7,181 nucleotides of DNA from Oscillospiraceae bacterium (GCA_016287555.1 JAEFAK010000089.1:1-7181); one strand, 5' to 3'; numbered from the stretch's first letter, positions 1 through 5,389 are shown. The notes: generated by a model from the letters alone, not told the origin. Made by a program: numbers and translations.

Positions 1-43
1 CACCCTGCGCGCTTCCCGTCAGTTCAGCCGCAGTCAAGAGATA

Positions 44-110
44 CCCCTCATCCGTCACCCGCCTTACGTGAGACGGCGGATGCCGCCTTCCCCCGAGGTG
101 GAAGGCTTTG
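44..110. repeat. Two-hairpin intergenic element at the left edge
   Basis: No coding region is supported in bases 1-117. The stretch folds into two stem-loops. The first pairs CATCCG (49-54) with CGGATG (77-82). The second pairs GCCTTCC (85-91) with GGAAGGC (100-106). The element begins 8 bases past the stop codon of the minus-strand gene, so it could protect or end that transcript, although neither side has a good T-tract. The layout (GGATGAGGGG next to a CCTTCCCC...GGAAGG hairpin) resembles dispersed intergenic repeats I associate with gut Clostridia. That resemblance is from memory and only one copy is visible here. Confidence 0.45.
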
Positions 111-117
111 AATGGTA

Positions 118-2115
118 TTATTCCAATCTTTCGTGTTCTTCCATGTATTTATGGATGTCGAACGAGGCGTCGTAGAAGAAATCGAGGCAGTAGCTGCGCT
201 TGCCGCCGGCTTCGGGGACGCTGAAGGAATCGACCTTCGCGAGTATCTCGCGCGCCGTGCGCGAGGTCGCCTCGTCGCGCTTGATGTCGTAGGGCAGGCC
301 GTCGTCCGAGAAGCTCAGGCGCATCCACGAGGGCATCAGCCGGATATCGAGCTCTATGTCGCCGACGGTGCCGTAGGCGTGGGCTATGCGCTCGGAGAGG
401 AAGTTTTCCGCCGCGAAGCGGATGTCCGCCCTTCGCTCCGGGCCGAAGCCGACGCGCTCCGCGACCGACTCGACGAGCGCCGCGACGGGCATGATGTTGT
501 AGCTCGTGTTCTTCATCGTGAACTTGAGGACGCTCAGCCCCTCGCTCAGGCGCTCGCGTATCATGCCGTCGCGCATGCGCGTGAGGACCTGCGCCGTGAC
601 GAGGCGGCGGTCGATCTTCCCGCTGTCGGTATGGGGGAACTCGTCGAAGCGGAATATGTGCGACGGGAGCTTGAACGAGGCGAGGCTTTTGCCGAGCTCG
701 GCGAGCATCGCGGCCTCGTCGAAGGCGGCGCCCTGCCGCATGACGACGCAGGCGACGACCGTCTCCCCGTAGACGGGGTGCGGCGCGCCGACGACCTGCG
801 CCTCGGCGACGGTATCGAGCCGCAGCAGCTCCTTTTCTATCTCCATGGGCGAGATGTTCTCCCCGCCCTTGATGATTATCTCTTTTATGCGGCCGCTGAG
901 GTGGACGTAGCCGTCCACGTCGATGTAGCCGAGGTCGCCCGTGTGCAGCCAGCCGTTGACGACGGTCTTCGCGTTCTCCTCGGGCATCTTGTAGTACCCG
1001 AGCATGACGCGGCCCGCGTCGCGCACGACGATCTCGCCTATCTCGCCGATGGGGAGGAAGCCCTTGCCCTCGTCGAAGATGCGTACGTCCTTGCCCGGGA
1101 AGGGCCTGCCGACCGTCGAGGCGCGCTTGACGACGGGATCGTTGACGCTGGGGTTGGCGATGTCGACGGCGGCCTCGGTCTGCCCGTAGGCGTTGAGGAA
1201 CGTCGCGTTTTCGAAGGCCGTCTCATACCGCATGAGCTGGGTCTGCGTTATGACGCTGCCCGCGACGAAGCCCGTCTTTATATAGGGCGCGACGCGGTCC
1301 TTGAAGCCCTCGACCTCCATCAGGGAGGTGAAGACCGTCCCCACGGCGGCGAGCGCGTCGCATTTATAGCGCTCGATGTATTCCGCGACGGAGTCGGGCT
1401 TGAAATACCGCGGCATGACGATATGGCTGCCGTAGAGTATGTATTTCGTCGCGCACTGGGAGCCGAGGCAGTGAAACATCGGCGCGCAGAGGCAAAGCGT
1501 CGTGTCCGCGACGTCGAGCTCGGAGGCCGTTTTGAAGCCGCGCGCATCGCACAGGTAGCAGTACTGCGAGATCATGACGGGCTTGGGCAGCGCCGTCGTA
1601 CCGCTCGTGAAGATGATGAAGGAGAGGCGGTCGGGCAGCTCCTCGTCGTCCTCCGGCGCGGCGGCGGGCGGCGCGATCCTGTAGTCCCTGCCGCGCAGGT
1701 CGAAGGTGCGCTCCGGCGCGACTCCCGCGAGGGAGGCGAGCTCCGCCGCGGCCTCCGGACCGCGCCGGTCGACGGGCTTTGTGTCGCCCCAGACGAGGAA
1801 GCTCACGTCCGTGCGCTTCATCAGCTCCGCGAGGTCCTCCGTCGGGAGGTTGTAGTTGAGCAGGACGGCTATAGCGCCGACGTGCATTATCGCGCACCAG
1901 GCGACGTACCAGTTGGCGCAGTTGGCGCTCCATAGCGCGACGTGGTCGCCGCGGCGCACGCCGAGTCCGCGCAGCTCGACGGAGCAGGCGTCGATGGCCT
2001 GCATGAGCTGGGCGAAGGTGTGCGTCCCGGTCCCGTCGCTGATGGCGGGCGCGTCGGGCCTGACGGCCGCGACGTCGCGCAGGGCTCTGTATATCGTGTT
2101 GGCGGTTATCTCCAT
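118..2115 (-). CDS. Acyl-CoA synthetase-type AMP-binding protein fused to a degenerate RsbW/GHKL-like ATPase domain
   Basis: This 665-residue protein begins with a class I adenylate-forming enzyme (ANL superfamily, as in acyl-CoA synthetases), which activates a carboxylic acid with ATP and usually passes it to CoA. Visible motifs are the P-loop TSGTTALPKP (170-179, Ala where Gly is usual), NAYGQTE (308-314), HTGDLG (391-396), GRIKEIIIKGGENISP (408-423) and the catalytic-lysine motif DSGKIDRR with K500. The usual family ends near residue 510-530. Here about 150 residues follow that read like a HATPase_c_2 anti-sigma/serine-kinase fold: an N-box-like helix ending IAHAY (577-581) and a DDGLPYD loop (604-610). 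The N-box Glu and Asn are exchanged and the later Gly-rich box is missing, so ATPase activity is doubtful. The ATG at 2115 has GGAAGG about 10 bases upstream. An in-frame ATG at 2337 would run through two terminators and was rejected. Substrate unknown; no neighbouring gene identifies it. Confidence 0.9.
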   Translation of the reverse strand: MEITANTIYRALRDVAAVRPDAPAISDGTGTHTFAQLMQAIDACSVELRGLGVRRGDHVALWSANCANWYVAWCAIMHVGAIAVLLNYNLPTEDLAELMKRTDVSFLVWGDTKPVDRRGPEAAAELASLAGVAPERTFDLRGRDYRIAPPAAAPEDDEELPDRLSFIIFTSGTTALPKPVMISQYCYLCDARGFKTASELDVADTTLCLCAPMFHCLGSQCATKYILYGSHIVMPRYFKPDSVAEYIERYKCDALAAVGTVFTSLMEVEGFKDRVAPYIKTGFVAGSVITQTQLMRYETAFENATFLNAYGQTEAAVDIANPSVNDPVVKRASTVGRPFPGKDVRIFDEGKGFLPIGEIGEIVVRDAGRVMLGYYKMPEENAKTVVNGWLHTGDLGYIDVDGYVHLSGRIKEIIIKGGENISPMEIEKELLRLDTVAEAQVVGAPHPVYGETVVACVVMRQGAAFDEAAMLAELGKSLASFKLPSHIFRFDEFPHTDSGKIDRRLVTAQVLTRMRDGMIRERLSEGLSVLKFTMKNTSYNIMPVAALVESVAERVGFGPERRADIRFAAENFLSERIAHAYGTVGDIELDIRLMPSWMRLSFSDDGLPYDIKRDEATSRTAREILAKVDSFSVPEAGGKRSYCLDFFYDASFDIHKYMEEHERLE

Positions 2116-2150
2116 AGCAATCTCGCCTTCCGAAAAGTCATATCTGAATA

Positions 2151-2159
2151 AGTATACCA
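2151..2159 (-). promoter_or_regulatory. Extended -10 promoter for the AMP-binding gene
   Basis: On the minus strand TGGTATACT fits the extended -10 pattern TGnTATAAT and lies 36 bases before the ATG at 2115, giving an estimated leader of about 29 nt. The only -35-like hexamer, TTGTCG (2177-2182), is 20 bases away, too far for a normal spacer. The assignment therefore rests on the extended -10 and on the terminator just upstream, which requires the gene to have its own start of transcription. Confidence 0.4.
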
Positions 2160-2179
2160 CGCGCGCCCGAAAAAAGCGA

Positions 2180-2208
2180 CAAAAATCCCGCCTCCGGTGA
2201 GACGGGAT
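2180..2208 (-). terminator. Intrinsic terminator just upstream of the AMP-binding gene
   Basis: On the minus strand ATCCCGTCTC pairs with GAGGCGGGAT around an ACCG loop, followed by TTTTT. One pair is G-U on the minus strand but would be a C-A mismatch on the plus strand, which sets the direction. It isolates the AMP-binding gene from transcription arriving from the tRNA side. Confidence 0.65.
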
Positions 2209-2243
2209 ATGCGGAAGGAGGCTTTGCATTCTGCGCTCCAAAT

Positions 2244-2268
2244 AAAAAAGACGCCCCAAAGGGCGTCT
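2244..2268 (-). terminator. Second minus-strand intrinsic terminator
   Basis: The 8-bp stem AGACGCCC/GGGCGTCT has a TTTG loop and is followed on the minus strand by TTTTTTATTT. The sequence around it is a diverged copy of the tRNA-Thr terminator at 2442-2470: both share CAAAC before the stem, a GACGCC-type stem and TTTGGAGC after the T-tract. No gene or RNA is recognisable between the two terminators, so what this one ends is unclear. Confidence 0.65.
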
Positions 2269-2290
2269 CGTTTGCTCTCGTCCTGAAACC

Positions 2291-2323
2291 AAAACGCGAG
2301 CCCGGCGGAGCGGGTCGCGTTTT
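2291..2323. other. Near-symmetric stem-loop in the intergenic hairpin array
   Basis: AAAACGCGA (2291-2299) pairs with TCGCGTTTT (2315-2323). An inner CCCG/CGGG stem follows after a one-base bulge, leaving a GCGGAG loop. A/T runs on both ends let either strand look terminator-like. No gene flanks it closely, so its role is unknown. Confidence 0.5.
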
Positions 2324-2357
2324 GAGAGAAGGGCCAAAACGACGGGAAGGAAGAGTT

Positions 2358-2390
2358 CGTGAGGGAAACCCAGGAAGGGTGTCCCTCACG
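2358..2390. other. Long stem-loop in the intergenic hairpin array
   Basis: CGTGAGGGA (2358-2366) pairs with TCCCTCACG (2382-2390). After one A/G mismatch an inner ACCC/GGGT stem closes an AGGAA loop. There is no T-tract, so this is not a typical terminator. It could be an RNA structure or a protein-binding palindrome. Confidence 0.5.
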
Positions 2391-2400
2391 TGCAATAAAG

Positions 2401-2430
2401 CCGCCGAAGGCGGAGGCTGCGCAGCAGCCT
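2401..2430. other. Two adjacent small hairpins
   Basis: CCGCC-GAA-GGCGG (2401-2413) is immediately followed by AGGCTGC-GCA-GCAGCCT (2414-2430). On the minus strand the first hairpin is followed by CTTTATT, a weak terminator-like tail. The pair abuts the long inverted repeat that ends the tRNA gene. Confidence 0.45.
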
Positions 2431-2481
2431 GTGCTCCAAACAAAAAAGGACGCCAAATGGCGTCCTTTTTGTTTGGAGCAC
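2431..2481. repeat. Long inverted repeat spanning the tRNA-Thr 3' end and its terminator
   Basis: The arm GTGCTCCAAAC plus an A-run and GGACGCC (from 2431) is mirrored, apart from one base in the A/T run, by GGCGTCC plus a T-run and GTTTGGAGCAC (to 2481). The loop is AAAT (2455-2458). The right arm contains the last eight bases of the tRNA gene including CCA, so the terminator palindrome has grown into the tRNA. Confidence 0.8.
2442..2470 (-). terminator. Intrinsic terminator of tRNA-Thr
   Basis: On the minus strand GGACGCC-ATTT-GGCGTCC is followed by TTTTTT, and AAAAA precedes the stem. It starts only three bases after the tRNA CCA end. The symmetric A and T runs mean it could also work in the plus direction, though no plus-strand gene is near. 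Confidence 0.85.
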
Positions 2482-2549
2482 CTATCCAGATTCGAACTGG
2501 AGACCTCATCCTTACCAAGGATGCGCTCTGCCTACTGAGCTACAGGTGC
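2474..2549 (-). tRNA. tRNA-Thr (anticodon GGT)
   Basis: The 76-nt minus-strand sequence folds as a full cloverleaf. The acceptor GCACCTG pairs with TAGGTGC (one G-U at the base), the D-arm contains AGCTCAGTAGGCAGAGC, the anticodon stem is CATCC/GGATG around the loop TTGGTAA, and the T-arm carries GTTCGAATC. Loop positions 34-36 are GGT, which decodes the threonine codons ACC and ACU. The discriminator is T and CCA is encoded. It sits 47 bases downstream of the pseudouridine synthase gene on the same strand but has its own promoter and terminator. Confidence 0.97.
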
Positions 2550-2566
2550 GACCTAAAAGCCTTGTG

Positions 2567-2595
2567 ATTATACAATCTAATGCGGAGCGTGTCAA
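2567..2595 (-). promoter_or_regulatory. Perfect-consensus sigma-70/sigma-A promoter of tRNA-Thr
   Basis: On the minus strand TTGACA (2590-2595), a 17-base spacer and TATAAT (2567-2572) match the consensus exactly. The -35 box starts one base past the stop codon of the upstream pseudouridine synthase. The predicted start, near 2560, leaves about a 10-nt 5' leader for RNase P to remove. Confidence 0.92.
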
Positions 2596-2596
2596 G

Positions 2597-3457
2597 CTAT
2601 AATTTGTACTTTTTCAAAAAATCGCGCTCAGGCTCGGCTTCGATCACGACGCGCTCTCCCGTGACGGGGTGCGTGAAGGCGAGGCTGCGCGCGTGGAGCG
2701 CCTGCGTCGTGACGCCGAGCTCCCGCGAGAGCGCGGCGGAGGCCTCCGTCTTGTAAAGCCCGTCGCCGAGGATGGGGGAGCCGACCGCGAGACAGTGGAC
2801 GCGGAGCTGATGCGTGCGCCCCGTGACGGGCCGCAGAGAGACGAGGGAGGCCCGCCCGTCCGTTTCGAGGAGGGAGAGACGGGTCAGGCTCGGAGCGCCG
2901 TCGGGGCTGACGACGCGGCGCAGGGCGTGCGGGGCCTCCCGCGCGATGGGGAGGGCTATCTCGCCCTCCTGAGGCGCGCCGAAGACGAGCGCGCGGTATT
3001 CCTTTTCAAAGCTCAGCTTCGCTCCCAGCGCCGCCGCCCACGCGCCGCGAGCGAAGAGCACGACGCCGGAGGTGTCGCGGTCGAGGCGGTTGACCGCCCG
3101 CGCGGTCGGATCGAGACGCAGCGCGAAGTTCAGCAGAGTCCCGGAGTTGACGCGCCCGGTCGGGTGCGTGAACGTCCCGGCGGGCTTATTGAGCGCGAAA
3201 AAGCCGTCGTCGGACCAAAGGAGCTCGACCTCGCCCTTTTCCGGCGCGACCGCGCAGGGCTCCTCCGGGACCTCGAAGACGAGCCTGTCGCCCTCGGCGA
3301 CGGCCGCCGTGACGAAGCGCTCCTCGCCGTTCAGGGCGATGCGGCCCTCGGTCTTGGCGCGGCGCATCAGCGCGGCGGAGACGCGCATCGGCCCACGCAG
3401 GATATCCTTTATCGTTCTGCCCGCCTCAGCGGGACCTATGACGAGCTCCAGCCTCAT
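2597..3457 (-). CDS. RluA-family RNA pseudouridine synthase
   Basis: This 286-residue enzyme converts specific uridines in rRNA or tRNA to pseudouridine. Residues about 13-60 form an S4-like RNA-binding domain (RTIKDIL... and ALNGEE), followed by the catalytic domain from about 75. The catalytic motif reads NRLDRDTSG (123-131) with Asp126 as the expected nucleophile; Asn replaces the more usual His of HRLD. The GRTHQLRVH motif (213-221) and the GDGLYK segment (231-236) are also typical. The ATG overlaps the stop of the upstream Gx-transporter gene (ATGA, 3454-3457) and has AAAGGG upstream, so translation is probably coupled. Which RNA position it modifies (RluC, RluD or YhcT/YjbO-like) cannot be told from the sequence. 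Confidence 0.93.
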   Translation of the reverse strand: MRLELVIGPAEAGRTIKDILRGPMRVSAALMRRAKTEGRIALNGEERFVTAAVAEGDRLVFEVPEEPCAVAPEKGEVELLWSDDGFFALNKPAGTFTHPTGRVNSGTLLNFALRLDPTARAVNRLDRDTSGVVLFARGAWAAALGAKLSFEKEYRALVFGAPQEGEIALPIAREAPHALRRVVSPDGAPSLTRLSLLETDGRASLVSLRPVTGRTHQLRVHCLAVGSPILGDGLYKTEASAALSRELGVTTQALHARSLAFTHPVTGERVVIEAEPERDFLKKYKL

Positions 3458-3954
3458 TTTTTGCCCTTTCCGGCCCTTTGCGCCAGCGAGATGCAGGGGA
3501 CGGCGGCGAAGCCGACGACTATCCCCGTTACGAGGCCGGAGATCAGCAGCAGCGGCAGCATGTAGGCGAGCTTTATCCCGCCGAGCACCGCGCAGGCGAC
3601 CGCGAGCTGGGCTATGTTGTGCACGACGCCGCCCGCCGCGCTCACGCCGACGAGCCCGAAGCGGCCGCTCTTTTTCAGCGCCAGCATGACGAGAAAACTC
3701 ACGGCGCCGCCCGCGAGGGAGTATAAAAGCCCGGCGAAGCTGCCGAAGAGCAGCCCTCCGAGGAATATCTTGACGGCGCTGACCGCCGCCGCGCCGCGGA
3801 CGGAGACGGCGTACATGGCCGTGAGCACGACGAGGTTGCCCAGCCCCAGCTTGACTCCCGGAATCCCGGTGGGGATGAGCGATTCGATATACCCGAAGAC
3901 GAGCGCCAGCGCGGCCATCACGCCGAGCACGGCGACAGAGCGGCTAACCGACAA
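3454..3954 (-). CDS. Gx transporter family / Hpre_diP_synt_I membrane protein (EetB-like)
   Basis: This 166-residue integral membrane protein has about five or six hydrophobic segments (roughly 7-27, 40-60, 64-90, 105-125, 130-155) and a basic tail. Family hallmarks visible are YIESLIP (22-28), the glycine-rich GVKLGLGN (33-40) and GGVVHNIAQL (108-117). The family (PF07456) was once named heptaprenyl diphosphate synthase component I, but it looks like an ECF S-component-type carrier. In Listeria-type flavin electron transfer loci such a protein is called EetB. The start is a TTG at 3954 overlapping the upstream gene by 11 bases. No ATG gives a better family-like N-terminus, and the ribosome site (AAGGT, about 11 bases away) is weak, so coupling to the upstream gene is likely. 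Ligand or substrate unknown. Confidence 0.88.
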   Translation of the reverse strand: MSVSRSVAVLGVMAALALVFGYIESLIPTGIPGVKLGLGNLVVLTAMYAVSVRGAAAVSAVKIFLGGLLFGSFAGLLYSLAGGAVSFLVMLALKKSGRFGLVGVSAAGGVVHNIAQLAVACAVLGGIKLAYMLPLLLISGLVTGIVVGFAAVPCISLAQRAGKGKK

Positions 3955-4285
3955 TCTCGATCACGACCTTATGCGGGAGGCAGACGATGAGCTGCCCCTC
4001 CGAGGATACGGCGCCGGTTTCGACGCAGACGCCGGTTGGACAGTTGGATTCCGTGACGCGGGCCTTCCCGCCGGAGATGACGAGCAGGTTCTCCCCGCCG
4101 TCGTCGCTCCTTATGAGCAGCTCCGCGTCCTCGCTCAGCGGCAGGGAGGCGTAATGCTCCCCGTTGACGGTCACGACGGCCGCCGCGCCGCCGCCCCCGC
4201 GGGGAAGGAGCAGCCAGACGACCGCGGCGGCGATGAGCACGCCCGCGATGAGCAGTATATCCGCAAGAAGACGCTTTTTCTTCAT
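3944..4285 (-). CDS. NusG domain II-containing membrane-anchored protein (EetA-like)
   Basis: This 113-residue protein has one N-terminal membrane segment (about 8-28, after MKKKR) followed by an extracytosolic NusG domain II (PF07009). It is not the transcription factor NusG, because the NGN and KOW parts are absent. The conserved cysteine pattern is present: NCPTGVC (81-87, Cys82 and Cys87) and VCLPHKVVIEI (101-111, Cys102). The start ATG overlaps the apbE stop (ATGA, 4282-4285), with GGAGGG eight bases upstream. Placed between an ApbE lipoprotein and a Gx-transporter protein, it matches EetA of flavin-based extracellular electron transfer loci. Its molecular role is not settled; scaffolding or redox delivery at the membrane is an inference. 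Confidence 0.9.
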   Translation of the reverse strand: MKKKRLLADILLIAGVLIAAAVVWLLLPRGGGGAAAVVTVNGEHYASLPLSEDAELLIRSDDGGENLLVISGGKARVTESNCPTGVCVETGAVSSEGQLIVCLPHKVVIEIVG

Positions 4286-5283
4286 CCGAGCAGCCCTCCG
4301 AAGCCCGGGGAGGCGACCGCGCTCCCGTCGGGCAGACGCCAGAGCGCCTCAGTCCCATCAAGGGTCTCGACGAGCGCGAGCCCCTCCTCCGGCGTCATAT
4401 TGAAAAGCCCCGTGCTGAGCGCGTCCGCGAGAGCGGAATCGCGCGTCACGACCGTCACGGAGACGCAGCCCTCGCGCGGGAAAAGCGTCTCCGGATCGAT
4501 GATGTGGTGGTAGCGGACGCCCTCGTATTCAAACCAGCGCTGATCTACGCCGCTCGTGACGGCGGAGAGGCCGTTCAGGGCGAGGATCATTTCTCTGTCC
4601 GTCTCCGTCGGGTCGGACACGGCGACGCGCCAGGGCGAGCCGTCGCCCCGCGCGCCCGAGGCGCGGACGTTGCCTCCGCAGTTGACGAGATACCCCGTCA
4701 CGCCTTCGGCTTCCAGCCTGGAGCATACGGCCTCGACCGCGAAGCCCTTGGCTATCGCGCCGACGTCGAGGCTCATCTCCGGGTCCGCGAGGCGGACGGT
4801 GCTGCCATCGATGATGATATCGTCTATGTTCGTATGCTTCGCAGCCTCGGCGAGCGCCTCCTGGGAGGGGGGAACGTGCGTTCCCTCGCGCGCCTCGTGC
4901 CAGAGAGCGAGGACGCTGCCCATGGCTATATTGACGCGGCCTCCCGTCAGCTCATAGGCCTGCCTGCCGAATTCGAGCAGCTCTATTATGCGCCCGTCGA
5001 CCTCGATGGGCTCGCCGCCGGCGGCGAGATTGACCGTCCGCAGATTGTTTATCCCCTCGTATTCATGGTATATATCGAAAAGGCGGTGATACTCCCCGAG
5101 CTCGCCCGTGATGCGCGCGGAGACGGCTTCGAACCTCGCTTTCGTGCGCTCGAAGCCGGTTATGCTCGTGACCGTGTCGAAGACGGAGAGGTCGGTCGCG
5201 CTGTATCTTGTTGTCGCCGCGCATCCGCTCAGCAGCAAAGCCGCGAGCAGGGCCGCCGCGAGCAGGCTTGACAGTTTTCGCAT
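4282..5283 (-). CDS. apbE: FAD:protein FMN transferase lipoprotein (ApbE family, FmnB-like)
   Basis: ApbE proteins split FAD and attach FMN covalently to Ser or Thr of extracytosolic or membrane redox proteins. This 333-residue form starts with a lipoprotein signal (basic MRK, hydrophobic core, lipobox LSGC with Cys21), so it should be anchored on the outer face of the cytoplasmic membrane. Family motifs are DVGAIAKGFA (173-182), GGNVRASG (203-210), HHIIDPETLFP (259-269) and the Mg-site segment ADALSTGLF (286-294). I chose the ATG at 5283 because AGGG (5291-5294) lies seven bases upstream. The in-frame ATG at 5307 would lie within a few bases of the predicted transcription start and lacks a ribosome site; it would add eight residues. 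First gene of a four-gene operon. No target protein with an FMN-binding domain is in the window. Confidence 0.95.
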   Translation of the reverse strand: MRKLSSLLAAALLAALLLSGCAATTRYSATDLSVFDTVTSITGFERTKARFEAVSARITGELGEYHRLFDIYHEYEGINNLRTVNLAAGGEPIEVDGRIIELLEFGRQAYELTGGRVNIAMGSVLALWHEAREGTHVPPSQEALAEAAKHTNIDDIIIDGSTVRLADPEMSLDVGAIAKGFAVEAVCSRLEAEGVTGYLVNCGGNVRASGARGDGSPWRVAVSDPTETDREMILALNGLSAVTSGVDQRWFEYEGVRYHHIIDPETLFPREGCVSVTVVTRDSALADALSTGLFNMTPEEGLALVETLDGTEALWRLPDGSAVASPGFGGLLG

Positions 5284-5290
5284 AAGAACA

Positions 5291-5294
5291 CCCT
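5291..5294 (-). promoter_or_regulatory. Ribosome binding site deciding the apbE start
   Basis: AGGG on the minus strand, seven bases before the ATG at 5283. It favours this start over the ATG at 5307, whose leader would be nearly absent. Confidence 0.6.
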
Positions 5295-5316
5295 GTATCC
5301 GTTTCATCTTTAGTTA

Positions 5317-5345
5317 AGAATATCCCTTGACGGCGAGGATTTCAA
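5317..5345 (-). promoter_or_regulatory. Promoter of the apbE operon, interleaved with the opposite promoter
   Basis: On the minus strand TTGAAA (5340-5345), a 17-base spacer and TATTCT (5317-5322) fit a vegetative promoter. The predicted start, near 5310, yields a leader of about 27 nt to the ATG at 5283. The -35 box lies inside the spacer of the plus-strand promoter. Confidence 0.72.
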
Positions 5346-5355
5346 CAGATAAAAT
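5327..5355 (+). promoter_or_regulatory. Promoter of the ylmH-lysR operon
   Basis: TTGACG (5327-5332), a 17-base spacer and TAAAAT (5350-5355) fit a strong vegetative promoter. The start should fall near 5362, beside the palindrome TTACGTAA (5356-5363), which could serve as an operator. The element shares 19 bases with the apbE promoter on the other strand. Confidence 0.8.
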
Positions 5356-5376
5356 TTACGTAAGCGCATAACGAAC

Positions 5377-5384
5377 GGAGGAGG
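5377..5384 (+). promoter_or_regulatory. Strong ribosome binding site for a TTG start
   Basis: GGAGGAGG lies five bases before TTG at 5390. Its strength justifies the non-ATG start of the YlmH-like gene. Confidence 0.85.
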
Positions 5385-5389
5385 AAAAC

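Noticed and set aside
112..1935. 607-codon open frame on the plus strand opposite the AMP-binding gene
   Set aside because: Its translation is a low-complexity mix of Arg, Ala, Asp, Glu and Val typical of the antisense of GC-rich coding sequence. It lacks a recognisable domain, while the minus strand shows all adenylating-enzyme motifs.
2116..2337. 74-residue upstream extension of the AMP-binding protein
   Set aside because: The extension would cross two intrinsic terminators and the predicted promoter and is Arg-rich without family similarity. The ATG at 2115 has a good ribosome site.
2106..2567. Open frames across the intergenic hairpins and the tRNA on both strands
   Set aside because: They run through terminators and tRNA-Thr and show no domain, codon bias or ribosome site.
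2669..3565. 298-codon plus-strand frame opposite the pseudouridine synthase and Gx genes
   Set aside because: It is a shadow of two clear minus-strand genes, with an Arg/Glu-rich antisense composition.
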